The translations under genes and the position numbers were made by a program. The notes beneath the pieces are model-generated. The model was not told where the DNA came from. It saw nothing but the letters and a program-made list of their open reading frames with translations, and searched no databases. Shown here piece by piece: positions 32,017-41,126 of a stretch of DNA of 64,000 bases (position 1 is its first letter; the number at the start of each line of letters is the position of its first letter). This DNA comes from a bacterium (GTDB taxonomy: Bacteria; Hinthialibacterota; Hinthialibacteria; OLB16): the NCBI GenBank assembly GCA_022072055.1, contig JAJVIK010000001.1, positions 124,001 to 188,000 on the forward strand, read 5' to 3'.

Positions 32017-33363
32017 ATGGGTGCCACCCAGCTTTACATCGTTCGTAACAATCGCGCACGAGCCAGCCTGCTGACCTCCCTTGCAGCGCAGCGGCTGACT
32101 CGCGATGCTCGAATCTCTCAGATTAGAGAGCTCCTTCGGGTCCGCGACGCAAGTGAAGCGGAGAAGACTTTTCAGTCATGGATTGTCGACGCCGGCGCGA
32201 AGCTCATGAGACTGCTCCAGACAGATGTGGGGACACTCTTGTCACAGTTTGAAACGGGCGCCGCCAACAAAGCCCCGTTCGGCTCCGTGACCGGGATGAG
32301 CCTTGTCCGCATGAGTGAAGAGGACGCGGACCGGATGCGGAAGGAGTTGCCCGGTGTGGCCGTCGTTCGTGATCGACCGCTCTCACTCATCCGTCCCAAC
32401 AGGCCGACCGGGGGGAAACAAGCCAGAGTAGCTCGCGCGGATATCTGGCATCAGGAGGCGACCTGGTGGAGTGCCGCGAAGCGAACCGGAATGGCTGCCA
32501 CCGGACAGGGCGTGACCATCGCGGTCCTTGATACCGGGGTGGATGAAACCCATCCCGAGATCCAAGGCAAGGTTTCCGCGGGATATCGGTTTGACGTTGC
32601 CAAGGGAGAGGTCGTGAGAATGACGCCGTCAACCGACACGGAGGGTCATGGGACTCATGTCGCGGGACTGATTTGCGGAAACACTGTCGGGCATGCCCCC
32701 GGAGCCCGAGTCCTGAACGGGACTATGATCCCAAACGGGGAAGGCAATCTCTCCGACTTTGCCTTCGCGTTGGAGTGGACCGCCCTCCGCCCCGAGGTTC
32801 AAATCATGAACATGTCGGCGGGCATCCCAGGGTTCATCCCTGAACTACGCAGCGCGATGGAGGAGCTCGTGGCGGTGGGGGTCCTTCCGGTCATTGCCGT
32901 CGGAAATGAAGGGCGGCACCGAACCCGCAGTCCTGGGAATTTCCTCGAGGCGCTATCTGTCGGCGCGACGAACAAAGAGGGGCGTGTGGCAAGTTTCAGC
33001 GGATCCGGAACCATGATCGTCGACAATAGCGAATACAATGTCCCCGATCTTGTGGCCCCCGGAGAAGGAGTCTTGTCGTGCGTGGTTGGAGGAGGGTACG
33101 AGCCTTGGGATGGAACCTCCATGGCCACCCCGATTGTTTCCGGGATTGCGGCGCTGATCATCGAGAAGTACCCTAACATCACCGTAACTGATCTTTCGGA
33201 TGAGCTCGTCGCGAATTGCGCTAAACTCGAGCGCAGTCCTGAGTGGCGACAGGGACATGGCCTTGTCCAAGTCCCGAAAAAGCTCGCCAGGGGTCACGCG
33301 CGGAAGAAATCGACAACTGGGAAGAAAAAGGCCGCTGGTAAGCGACCGAAAAGGGGTCAATGA
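32017..33363 (+). CDS. Subtilisin-like (S8) serine protease without signal peptide
   Basis: The 448-residue product has the full S8 catalytic set: Asp172 in VLDTGVDETHPE, His211 in EGHGTHVAGL, oxyanion Asn297 in AVGNEG and Ser368 in DGTSMATPIVSG. Residues about 40-130 resemble a short I9-like propeptide ending at a Lys/Arg-rich linker. The C-terminus is very basic (KKSTTGKKKAAGKRPKRG). No Sec signal is visible, so it looks like an intracellular or non-classically exported subtilase. I chose the ATG at 32017, after GGAGG; an in-frame GTG at 31882 is possible but lacks a ribosome binding site. Its stop overlaps the next ATG by four bases. Upstream DNA is AT-richer than the neighbours, suggesting transfer. 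Confidence 0.88.
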   Translation: MGATQLYIVRNNRARASLLTSLAAQRLTRDARISQIRELLRVRDASEAEKTFQSWIVDAGAKLMRLLQTDVGTLLSQFETGAANKAPFGSVTGMSLVRMSEEDADRMRKELPGVAVVRDRPLSLIRPNRPTGGKQARVARADIWHQEATWWSAAKRTGMAATGQGVTIAVLDTGVDETHPEIQGKVSAGYRFDVAKGEVVRMTPSTDTEGHGTHVAGLICGNTVGHAPGARVLNGTMIPNGEGNLSDFAFALEWTALRPEVQIMNMSAGIPGFIPELRSAMEELVAVGVLPVIAVGNEGRHRTRSPGNFLEALSVGATNKEGRVASFSGSGTMIVDNSEYNVPDLVAPGEGVLSCVVGGGYEPWDGTSMATPIVSGIAALIIEKYPNITVTDLSDELVANCAKLERSPEWRQGHGLVQVPKKLARGHARKKSTTGKKKAAGKRPKRGQ

Positions 33364-33770
33364 GATTAAAGCCGATCCACCGGTCAAAAATTGACCCGGA
33401 GTTCGTGGCCGCTTTGGAGGAGGCAACGGGAGACGAACCCATTCGAGCGCTTATGCTGCTCGGAGGGTCCTCCTCGACCACCTCGGTGGAGACGGTCGAG
33501 GAGGGGCGTGATTCGACCGATCGAGTGACGCTCAGAAAGAGACTCATCGAGGCTCGCGGGAAGGAACTGCAGGGGGAGATCGGCACCACGCTGGACAAGC
33601 TGAGGGAGCTTTCTCTATCTCCCCGTGGCGGAAGAGTTCTTCACACGGTGGTGGTCGAGGGCCCGGCGCAATCGATTGTGAAGGCGCTTGAGATGTCCGA
33701 GGTTCAGCATGCCACCCTGGACCGCAAGGTCAGGGTGGTTCACCCACGCCCCCCAAGGACCTTCAAGTAA
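33360..33770 (+). CDS. Free-standing I9-like subtilase propeptide/inhibitor candidate
   Basis: The 136-residue product starts at an ATG overlapping the protease stop (ATGA), so it is translated with it. The C-terminal segment GGRVLHTVVVEGPAQSIV followed by KALEMSEVQHATLDRKVRVV has the beta-alpha-beta ending of I9-type inhibitor/propeptide domains, in which the last strand runs through the enzyme's active site. An N-terminal part (IDPEFVAALEEATGDEPIRA) is helical. The likely role is an inhibitor or folding chaperone of the adjacent subtilase, encoded as a separate protein rather than as its prodomain. I infer this from the pattern and the overlap; the similarity is by eye only. No signal peptide is present. 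Confidence 0.6.
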   Translation: MRLKPIHRSKIDPEFVAALEEATGDEPIRALMLLGGSSSTTSVETVEEGRDSTDRVTLRKRLIEARGKELQGEIGTTLDKLRELSLSPRGGRVLHTVVVEGPAQSIVKALEMSEVQHATLDRKVRVVHPRPPRTFK

Positions 33771-33805
33771 TGCCCGCCGTCCACATGAATGCGCCCTGGC
33801 GGGAC

Positions 33806-35161
33806 TTATTCCCGTGGACCGGCATGTCCACTGTTTTCAATCCGATACACTCTCGATGCGGTTCGGAGGATCAGGCTCCCGCTCGCGATGGCGGGGGTCG
33901 CCAGGCACATTTCATTGAGCGGGTTTGAGTGGAGGATATTAAGCTCCTTACCCGCTTCAATCACGTGCGTTTCGCCGTCCTCCGAGAGACAGAACACCTT
34001 GCCGTTGTAAGCCCAGGGCGAGGCGGTGTAGGCGTTGCCGCGCGCGAGGCGCTCCGCGCCATGGACCGGTTCCCCCGTCCTTGCATCGGAACAAGCCACC
34101 AGACCCCGGTCATACAAGACATACAGGTGGTCCCCATACACCAGCGGGCTGGGGTTGTAAGCCGCGAGCGTGGGATCCTTCCAGGCGATGAACTCACTGG
34201 AGGCGGCTCCGTCCGGTAACGTGATGTCGCCTGTCGCCCCGGGTCGGATCGCATAGACGGGGCGGTGGGAATCGAGAATGAACCCAGAGGCGATGTACAG
34301 GAGACCAAATGCCGCGAACGGGGTGGGGATTGTTATCTTGGACATCCCCTTGAAGCTCCAGAGCAGCTCGCCGTTCAGGTCATACGAGCGGGTCAAGCCC
34401 GTGCCGGCGGTCACAATCTCGGTCCGCTTCTCGTTTTCCCAAATGAAGGGAGTGGACCAGTTGCTTTTTTCGTCACGGTCCTTGCGCCAGATTTCCTTCC
34501 CGGTCTTGGAATCGAGGGCCGTGATGAAGGACTGTGTGTCGTTGTCATTGACCAGAATGAGGCGATCCCCGTGGAGGACCGGAGAAGCGGCGGTTCCCCA
34601 CCCGGCCTTGACCTTGACCGGGTCCCACGACTTGCTCCACGCCGGATTCCCCTCCATGTCATACACAAAGAGTCCGGTGTTCCCGAAGTAGGCGTAGACC
34701 CGCTCTCCATCGGTGACCGGGGTTTCCGAGGCATAGGAGTTCTTCATGTGGCGCGAGCCTTGCGGGACCCCGGAATGGGCCTCGCGCTCCCACAGGAACT
34801 TGCCGCTGTCAAAGTCCAGACAATACACCTTCCAATGGTGCACGCTTTCGGGGGCATCCCGCTCTCCACCCAAGTAAAGCCCCGGTTTCGGCGGCTCGAC
34901 CTCTCCTTCCTGAATCACCGTGGTGACAAAGACCCGCTTGCCCCACACGATGGGAGAGGACCATCCCATGCCGGGGATCTCCGCGCTCCAGACCACGTTT
35001 TGGGTCGCGCTCCACACCTCGGGGAGCGAGCGGTTGTCCTCGGCCCAACCTCGCGAGCCCGGGCCGCGAAACTGGGGCCAGTTCTCCGCGGCGTGGGAAA
35101 TCAGTTGGGAGAGCAGGGTGAGCGCGAATACGAGGATCAGGCGTTGGAAGGAACGATTCAT
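33806..35161 (-). CDS. Exported PQQ-like beta-propeller protein
   Basis: The 451-residue product has a signal peptide ending near SHA, then ENWPQFRGPGSRGWAEDNRS, the start typical of planctomycete-type PQQ-like propellers. Repeats with the strand pattern ALDSKTGKEIWRKDRD, YCLDFDSGKFLWEREAHSG and GRLILV-type strands form an eight-bladed or similar propeller. There are no visible PQQ-ligand or calcium residues, so binding of the cofactor is not implied; most such proteins are structural or substrate-binding. It should be periplasmic. AGGAG precedes the ATG. It is followed convergently by the subtilase-inhibitor pair and is divergent from the six-hairpin protein. Confidence 0.82.
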   Translation of the reverse strand: MNRSFQRLILVFALTLLSQLISHAAENWPQFRGPGSRGWAEDNRSLPEVWSATQNVVWSAEIPGMGWSSPIVWGKRVFVTTVIQEGEVEPPKPGLYLGGERDAPESVHHWKVYCLDFDSGKFLWEREAHSGVPQGSRHMKNSYASETPVTDGERVYAYFGNTGLFVYDMEGNPAWSKSWDPVKVKAGWGTAASPVLHGDRLILVNDNDTQSFITALDSKTGKEIWRKDRDEKSNWSTPFIWENEKRTEIVTAGTGLTRSYDLNGELLWSFKGMSKITIPTPFAAFGLLYIASGFILDSHRPVYAIRPGATGDITLPDGAASSEFIAWKDPTLAAYNPSPLVYGDHLYVLYDRGLVACSDARTGEPVHGAERLARGNAYTASPWAYNGKVFCLSEDGETHVIEAGKELNILHSNPLNEMCLATPAIASGSLILRTASRVYRIENSGHAGPRE

Positions 35162-35285
35162 ACGGGCAGGCTCCTATCGGGCGTCGAGGAGTTCAAGCTA
35201 ACCGCCGGATCGGTGGGCGTCAACAGGCGGTTCCAGTTCCCTCCGGGGGGTGCGAACAGGGCCAGGGTGTGGAATCATTCCGCGC

Positions 35286-37577
35286 ATGTCGATGAAAACG
35301 CTTGGACAGATCCTCTTCTGTGCTCCGATGTTCATCCTTCCTTGGGAGTGCGCATCCATGGAAATCCTTGAGCGCTCAGCGCCCCTTCTGAACCCAACGT
35401 TCCGCGTCTCGAACGGGGCCCACGAGGTCTTGATCGGAGAGGAGTGTCTGCTCCGATTCCGAACGCCCACCATTGCCGGGGAATACGGGGCCCGGGTGAG
35501 CTTCCAGCGCGCGGGAGGCGGTTGGACTCGGGTGCGTTTGTTCTGGGAGACTCCCGAGGAGATCCATCAGCCTGAGCTCTCAGTGGAGTTCGATCTGGCC
35601 CTTGCTCCGACCTTTCATTGGATGCCGCACCTCGCGCCCGAGGAAGGATTTGTCGCCGCCCAACACGTGTTCCGCTCCCCGGCGTTGATCTTCGCCCGGG
35701 GCAACTTGGGGCTGGCGATTGTCCCCGATCTCGGGCAAGTGGGACGCGATCCGGAGGCGCCTTGGTTCCTGGACCTCCACGCACCCGAGCGGAAGGCGTG
35801 GCTTGGACTTTGCCAAACCCGGATCGAAGGGCATGTGGGGTTCAAGAAACGCGAAGGGATGACTTTGGGTCCCGGATCGGTCGAGATTGCTTTCTTCCTG
35901 GCCGTGTATGAGGGGAAGGAAGCGCCATTCAATCCCTGGAAGCCGGTCGCGGATTTTCTGTGGACCCGTTGGGGGCATCCGTTGTTCGCCAAAGGCGAAC
36001 CCGGACGGGTCCCCATGGACTTGTATGTGAAGCGAACCTACGACTGGGCTTTCGGGTCCTGGAAGGATGCGGTTTGGCAGGAATTCGATCTCGACGGCAA
36101 ACGGGTCGGCGCGCCCCAGTTCATTGTGAATGTCAGCCAGTCCCCCAACTACAAAGGACCTTGGTTCCAGCGCGAGGTGCTTTCGATCTGGAACCAGGCG
36201 TGGTTCTCTTCCTTGCGGAGCGCCTCGGGCCTAGCGCGCTGGGCGCGACGAACCGAGGATCCGCGCCTCTCCGCCAAAACCGCGATGACCAAGGAACTCG
36301 CGCTCGCCGCGCCGCGCAAGGAGGGGCTCTTTCCCTCGGTGATCCGGACCGAGAACGAAGAAGTGGTGGTTGAGGGGAAAGAGGTGGAACGCCCGCGCCC
36401 GTGGTCCGAGGCCTTCTGGACCAACTCCAACCGCTGCCCACGAGACCACGGAGTCACCGAGGATTGGTTTCATGTTCTCGACTCGAGTTGGACCGCCCTG
36501 TTGATGCTGAGGTGGCACACGGAGATCGAGGCGGACCCGAGGCTCCTGGACTTCGCGCGGACTTACGCGGACAAACTGTTGACACTCCAGGATGCCGACG
36601 GTTATTTCCCCGGCTGGCTCGATCCGATAACCCTCGAACCGGCGCCGATCATGGCCCAAACCCCGGAGAGCGCTTTGAGCGCCACCTTCCTCCTCAAACT
36701 CTCCGAGGTGACCGGCGAAGCGAAATATAGCCCCCCCGCGCTACGCGCCCTGGAGGCGCTGCTCGGTGAACCGGTCCCCTCCGGTCGCTGGGAGGACTTT
36801 GAGACTTATTGGTCCTGCAACGGGTTCGGGTCCAAGACCATGGTGGGCAAGAAGTTCCCGCGCAACGACATGTACAAACAAAACAACTTCTGCATCTTCT
36901 GGACCGCGGAGGCGCTCCTGGCCGCCTATCAGACCACCGCTGAGGAGCGATATCTACGCTGGGGGTTGCGGACTCTGGATGAGCTCTCCATGTGCCAGCA
37001 GGTCTGGCAGCCCCCGTTCATCCATGTCCCCGCCCTGGGTGGGTTTGGCGTGATGAACTATGACGGCGAATGGAACGACTCCAGACAGTCCCTCTTCGCC
37101 GAACTTTTCATGGATTACTATCGGACGACCGGCGACCCGATCCTGTTCGAGCGCGGAGTGGCGGCGCTCAAGGCCTCCTTCGTGATGATGTACTGCCCCG
37201 AGAATGCCAAACAGAAGAAGCAGTGGGAGAAGGCGCACCCATTCTTCGGCAAGGAAGATTACGGGTTCATGATGGAGAACTATGGGCATGGCGGAGAGAC
37301 AAGCGCCGAGGGGCTGGGGATCGGGGAGTTCACCATCTACGACTGGGGCAACGGCGCGGCCAGCGAGGCGCGCAACCGGATTTATGACCATTATGGGGAT
37401 GTCTATATCGACCGTGCCCGCGGCCGGGGATTCGGCATCGATTCCGTTTCGGTGAACCGAACCGAAGGCGGCTGGCGGCTGAAGAACCTTTCTCACCGAT
37501 CTCGAGAAATCAAGGTGGTGTTCGAGGACGGGTCATCCAAGGTGGTCAAGCTCGTCCGGGAGGCGCATGTCCGGTAG
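35286..37577 (+). CDS. Exported six-hairpin-like glycosidase-superfamily protein
   Basis: The 763-residue product has a hydrophobic N-terminal segment (LGQILFCAPMFILPWECAS) that serves as signal peptide. The central part (about residues 400-660) has regularly spaced alpha-helical pairs with motifs such as DADGYFPGWLDP, PESALSATFLLKLSEVTGEA and NNFCIFWTAEALLAAYQTTA, the pattern of (alpha/alpha)6 six-hairpin enzymes. The likely catalytic acids cannot be named from the sequence. A role in breakdown of extracellular polysaccharide fits the neighbourhood. The N-terminal third is beta-rich and may be a binding domain. The ATG at 35286 lies within an open frame that starts earlier; the signal peptide decides it. 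Confidence 0.75.
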   Translation: MSMKTLGQILFCAPMFILPWECASMEILERSAPLLNPTFRVSNGAHEVLIGEECLLRFRTPTIAGEYGARVSFQRAGGGWTRVRLFWETPEEIHQPELSVEFDLALAPTFHWMPHLAPEEGFVAAQHVFRSPALIFARGNLGLAIVPDLGQVGRDPEAPWFLDLHAPERKAWLGLCQTRIEGHVGFKKREGMTLGPGSVEIAFFLAVYEGKEAPFNPWKPVADFLWTRWGHPLFAKGEPGRVPMDLYVKRTYDWAFGSWKDAVWQEFDLDGKRVGAPQFIVNVSQSPNYKGPWFQREVLSIWNQAWFSSLRSASGLARWARRTEDPRLSAKTAMTKELALAAPRKEGLFPSVIRTENEEVVVEGKEVERPRPWSEAFWTNSNRCPRDHGVTEDWFHVLDSSWTALLMLRWHTEIEADPRLLDFARTYADKLLTLQDADGYFPGWLDPITLEPAPIMAQTPESALSATFLLKLSEVTGEAKYSPPALRALEALLGEPVPSGRWEDFETYWSCNGFGSKTMVGKKFPRNDMYKQNNFCIFWTAEALLAAYQTTAEERYLRWGLRTLDELSMCQQVWQPPFIHVPALGGFGVMNYDGEWNDSRQSLFAELFMDYYRTTGDPILFERGVAALKASFVMMYCPENAKQKKQWEKAHPFFGKEDYGFMMENYGHGGETSAEGLGIGEFTIYDWGNGAASEARNRIYDHYGDVYIDRARGRGFGIDSVSVNRTEGGWRLKNLSHRSREIKVVFEDGSSKVVKLVREAHVR

Positions 37578-37596
37578 CAGGGGCGGGACGCTTGCC

Positions 37597-39096
37597 CTAT
37601 GCCAGGAATCGGTCCAGGAGATTCCGGGTTATTCGCTCCACGCGTGGGTCGGGCCCATGCGGGCGACCGTAGTGGGAATAGGGGATCATGTGGCCGGGGG
37701 GCGAGGAGAGTCCCTGCGCCCACCAGATGGTTGAGGCGTTGAAAACCCAGTTACCCTTGGGGCCGGGGTAGAGAGTCGCGGTCCAGTTCGCCTTCTGTCC
37801 ACCCGAGTTGATCGTTTCGCCGCCCGCGACAACTTGAAGTCCGGCAATGTCCGCCGGATCCCCATGAAACTCCCAGCCGACCAGACCGGGGATGGAGTCG
37901 CCCTCTTTCATCCCCGTCCCCTCGAAGATCCAGGAAGTGGCCTCTTTCACAATCCAATCTCCCGCGCCGTTGAAGGGGCTGATTGTGCGCGCGCCGATGA
38001 GGGTTGCCTCGTTGGGGCCTTCAATGTCGAAAGGTCCCATCGGGTAAGCTTTTTCGGCCTCGGAAAGGCCTCCGTATCTCCCGGCGCGGGTGAGGATGCG
38101 ATTGGGGATCCCGCTGGAGCTCGAAGAGAAGGGCGACACAAAGCAGCAGGTGTTCCCCGATAGAAACGCCAGGTTCACACCGGCATCCCTCGCGGCCATT
38201 ACGTTCTTGAATTGCTCCAAACTCCAGTATTCATCATGGCCGACGGAGAGGAAGCCACGTCCCCGCGTGAGACAGCCGGGGTCGGAGTGGACATCCGTGT
38301 TGGAAACATAGGTCACATCAAACCCCTCCCGTTCGAGCCAGAAGGCGAGAGGAAACTCCCATAGGAGAAACTCACCGGAGCCTTGCGAGAGCGGCGCATC
38401 CAGTATCTGACAGTACTTGCCGTAAGGACGGTCGTAACTGACCTGGGAGACATTGTTCAGCGCCCACTCGCTCTTGCCGTCATCATAGAGCGCGAAGTTG
38501 TCGGGCCAGCGGTTGTAAGCGACCCATGTGTTATCGCTGCACTGAAAGATGAGGTCCGCCCTCCTGTCGTCGCGGACAATGAAAACCACATAGCTCTGAT
38601 ACCGTTCCTTGAGATGCGACAGTTTCCCCAGGTAGACGCCGCTGACCCAATCCTTCGGGATGGTGAGCGAGGCGCATGGCGCCCAGGCGCACTCGCGCAG
38701 GCGCTTCTCGCCGACCGGAGGGTCCGGTTGGACACAGCCCTCAAAAGGTCCCAGGGTGAGCACATGCCGGGCCCCCTGCCCGCCATAGTATCCCATCCGA
38801 TAGATGTCCACCTTGAAGGGGCCGGCGGGATTGGCGGAGACCATCAGGTCGAGGGACTCCCCCGCGCGCAGACTGGCGCGCGAGACATACCCCTCGATCC
38901 AGGGTGAGCGGTAGCGGGTCTTGGGGTCCACGCGCGTGTATGTCAATTGCCAGTCGGTGGTTCCGGGTTTGGCGTTCTCGGAGCGGATAAGATCCGAGGT
39001 TTCCCCCGCGCGGACAATTCCGGATGCGAGGGTCAGCGCACCCGTGGCCGCGGCGGACTTCAGTAGTTGGCGTCTGAGGATTCTCGAAGAGGGCAT
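37597..39096 (-). CDS. Tat-exported N,N-dimethylformamidase beta-subunit-like protein
   Basis: The 499-residue product has a twin-arginine signal (ILRRQLLKSAAATGALTLAS), so it is probably exported folded. The mature part matches the large-subunit-like domain of dimethylformamidase (DMFase beta), as in DIYRMGYYGGQGARHV, DNTWVAYNRWPD, LSVGHDEYWSLEQFKNVMAA and a glutamine-amidotransferase-like fold. The Fe-binding Tyr and Glu residues of true DMFase were not verified. In planctomycetes and related phyla this domain is widespread and usually of unknown activity, so amide hydrolysis is a guess. It converges on the six-hairpin gene. Confidence 0.75.
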   Translation of the reverse strand: MPSSRILRRQLLKSAAATGALTLASGIVRAGETSDLIRSENAKPGTTDWQLTYTRVDPKTRYRSPWIEGYVSRASLRAGESLDLMVSANPAGPFKVDIYRMGYYGGQGARHVLTLGPFEGCVQPDPPVGEKRLRECAWAPCASLTIPKDWVSGVYLGKLSHLKERYQSYVVFIVRDDRRADLIFQCSDNTWVAYNRWPDNFALYDDGKSEWALNNVSQVSYDRPYGKYCQILDAPLSQGSGEFLLWEFPLAFWLEREGFDVTYVSNTDVHSDPGCLTRGRGFLSVGHDEYWSLEQFKNVMAARDAGVNLAFLSGNTCCFVSPFSSSSSGIPNRILTRAGRYGGLSEAEKAYPMGPFDIEGPNEATLIGARTISPFNGAGDWIVKEATSWIFEGTGMKEGDSIPGLVGWEFHGDPADIAGLQVVAGGETINSGGQKANWTATLYPGPKGNWVFNASTIWWAQGLSSPPGHMIPYSHYGRPHGPDPRVERITRNLLDRFLA

Positions 39097-39177
39097 GGGA
39101 ACTCGCTATCGTTGCACGGAACGTGAGGATGAAGAAACAGGTTCGATCACGGCTGGGTTATTCTAGGTCCAAATGCT

Positions 39178-39549
39178 TCACATGGACCAGTCGATGTCCA
39201 ACCATGTCAACCGCCGCTTGGGTTGCTCCAAAACGATGTAGCCGACCAACCGTTCATTGGCCCCATCTCCTGGGTTCATGTCGATGAAAAAAAACTCGCT
39301 GAAGATTGGCCGGAAGCCTTGCACTTGGATACGAACCGGCCCACAGACAGTCGCCTCCACAACATCCTGGGCGGCGATTTCCACTTCCACGCTGCCGATC
39401 TCCACCAGATTCCCCAAACGGTCCCTCCAGGCGGAGGGCAGAACCATGTGCGAGGCGCCGGTGTCCACCCGAGCATCACACCGAATACTCGCGTCCATTT
39501 CAGATGGATTGTCGATCCTCACCGATGTCCGAATTCGTCCCATGATCAT
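39178..39549 (-). CDS. Clan AA (retropepsin-like) aspartic protease domain
   Basis: The 123-residue product has the aspartic protease signature VDTGASHMVLPSAW, and a flap-like strand and the psi-loop ending LVGYIVLEQPKRRLTWLD, like single-domain retroviral-type proteases that work as homodimers. It starts five bases after the DUF1501 stop, so it is co-transcribed. No signal peptide or transmembrane segment is seen, so it is cytoplasmic. A second ATG two codons later (39543) is an alternative start. Its substrate is unknown; association with a Tat-exported DUF1501 protein is unusual. Confidence 0.75.
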   Translation of the reverse strand: MIMGRIRTSVRIDNPSEMDASIRCDARVDTGASHMVLPSAWRDRLGNLVEIGSVEVEIAAQDVVEATVCGPVRIQVQGFRPIFSEFFFIDMNPGDGANERLVGYIVLEQPKRRLTWLDIDWSM

Positions 39550-39554
39550 CTCAT

Positions 39555-40991
39555 CTACGCCAACACCTTCTGGATCACATTCCCGTACACATCCGTCAGC
39601 CGGTAATCCCTGCCCTGGAAACGGAAGGTGAGCTTGGTGTGGTCCAGGCCAAGCAGGTGGAGGAGGGTGGCTTGGAGGTCATGGACATGAACCGGGTCCT
39701 CGGTGATGTGGAAACCGATGTCGTCCGTCGCGCCAAGCGCAAGGCCCGGTTTGACCCCACCACCGGCGAGCCACATGGTAAAGGCCTGCGGGTGATGATC
39801 GCGCCCCTTGCTCCGACCGAGGGCGACATTGCTCTCGACCATCGGGGTGCGCCCGAACTCCCCTCCCCAGACCACCAGGGTGTCATCGAGCAGCCCGCGC
39901 TGCTTGAGGTCCTTGATGAGCGCCGCGGCGGCGCGGTCGGTGTTGGCGCATTGCGCCTCCAGACCCCCCTTCACATCGCTGTGGTGGTCCCAGGCCTCAT
40001 GGTAGCAGTTCACGAAACGAACCCCCTTCTCGACCAACCGGCGAGCCAGGATGCAATTGTTGGCGAAGGACTTCTCGCCCGGCTTCGCGCCATACAGGGC
40101 CAAGGTCTCCGGGCTTTCCTTGGAGATGTCCATCACCTCGGGGGCGCTGGTTTGGAGGCGGTAGGCCATCTCATAGGAGCTGATCCGCGTGGCGATTTCC
40201 GGATCGCCGACCAGGTCCAGATGGTCCTGATTCAAGGCATTGATCACATCCAGGGACTCGCGCTGGAGCTTGGCATCCACCCCGGGCGGGTTCGAGAGGA
40301 ACAAGATCGGGTCCCCCACCGAGCGGAGCAGCACCCCTTGGTGGACTGTGGGGAGGAAGCCGCACCCGTAGTTGGCCGCGCCGCCGGAAAGACCCCCGCC
40401 GGAGTTGAGCACCACGAACGCCGGGAGGTCTTCGGCCTCGCTTCCCAGCCCATAGGTCACCCAGGACCCCATGCACGGACGTCCCAGTTGCTGCGAGCCG
40501 GTGTTCATGAAGATCTGCGCCGGGGCGTGATTGAACGCATCGGTGTGCATCGAACGGATCAGGCAAATCTCATCGACGACCTCGGCCAGGTGGGGGAGAA
40601 CATCGGCGAGAACCGCGCCGGATTGACCGTGCGGTTTGAAGTCGAAGGGAGAGGCCATCAAAGAGGCGTTCCGTTCGATGAAAGCGTAACGCTGGTCCTT
40701 GACCACCTCGGCGGGAACCGGCTCGCCGTCATACTTCACCAAAGCCGGTTTGGGATCAAAGAGATCGAGCTGGCTGGGACCGCCGGCCATGAAAAGGTAG
40801 ATGACCCGCTTGGCCTTGGTGGGAAAGTGAGGCGGCTTGGGCGCGAGTGGACTAGCGGGTGACGGCCCGGCGAGGGCGGAGAGGCTTTTTCCGCCGAGGA
40901 GCGCGGCCAGGGCGATCTTCCCGATCCCGACCCCGCATTCCTGGAAGAAATACCTCCGCGTGACAGCTTGCTTCAGATCGAGGTCGATCAT
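39555..40991 (-). CDS. Tat-exported DUF1501 protein
   Basis: The 478-residue product has a twin-arginine signal ([20 protein letters not shown]). The mature part is DUF1501, an alkaline-phosphatase-superfamily fold: [18 protein letters not shown] near the start, [14 protein letters not shown] in the middle and [20 protein letters not shown] near the end, which should supply the metal-binding residues. These proteins are abundant in planctomycetes and relatives; the function is unknown. It starts at ATG 40991, with AAGGA upstream. It is first of a two-gene operon with the clan AA protease, and has a paralogue at 42751-44121 that shares all three motifs. Confidence 0.88.
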   Translation of the reverse strand: MIDLDLKQAVTRRYFFQECGVGIGKIALAALLGGKSLSALAGPSPASPLAPKPPHFPTKAKRVIYLFMAGGPSQLDLFDPKPALVKYDGEPVPAEVVKDQRYAFIERNASLMASPFDFKPHGQSGAVLADVLPHLAEVVDEICLIRSMHTDAFNHAPAQIFMNTGSQQLGRPCMGSWVTYGLGSEAEDLPAFVVLNSGGGLSGGAANYGCGFLPTVHQGVLLRSVGDPILFLSNPPGVDAKLQRESLDVINALNQDHLDLVGDPEIATRISSYEMAYRLQTSAPEVMDISKESPETLALYGAKPGEKSFANNCILARRLVEKGVRFVNCYHEAWDHHSDVKGGLEAQCANTDRAAAALIKDLKQRGLLDDTLVVWGGEFGRTPMVESNVALGRSKGRDHHPQAFTMWLAGGGVKPGLALGATDDIGFHITEDPVHVHDLQATLLHLLGLDHTKLTFRFQGRDYRLTDVYGNVIQKVLA

Positions 40992-41036
40992 GCCCCTCGC
41001 GTCCTTTCTTGTGTTCAATCTTCCCTTTCAATATCC

Positions 41037-41042
41037 AGTATA
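41037..41042 (-). promoter_or_regulatory. Candidate -10 element for the DUF1501/protease operon
   Basis: On the minus strand TATACT (five of six to consensus) lies 45 bases before the ATG at 40991. No convincing -35 hexamer is found at the right distance, so this is a weak call. Confidence 0.3.
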
Positions 41043-41126
41043 GAATCGAGGCGGGCATCCTGGAAGCGGTAAAAGAATCACTTTCTCGCCAGGATCAAGT
41101 CTTTCCTCCATCGCGGTGTTGGCCGC

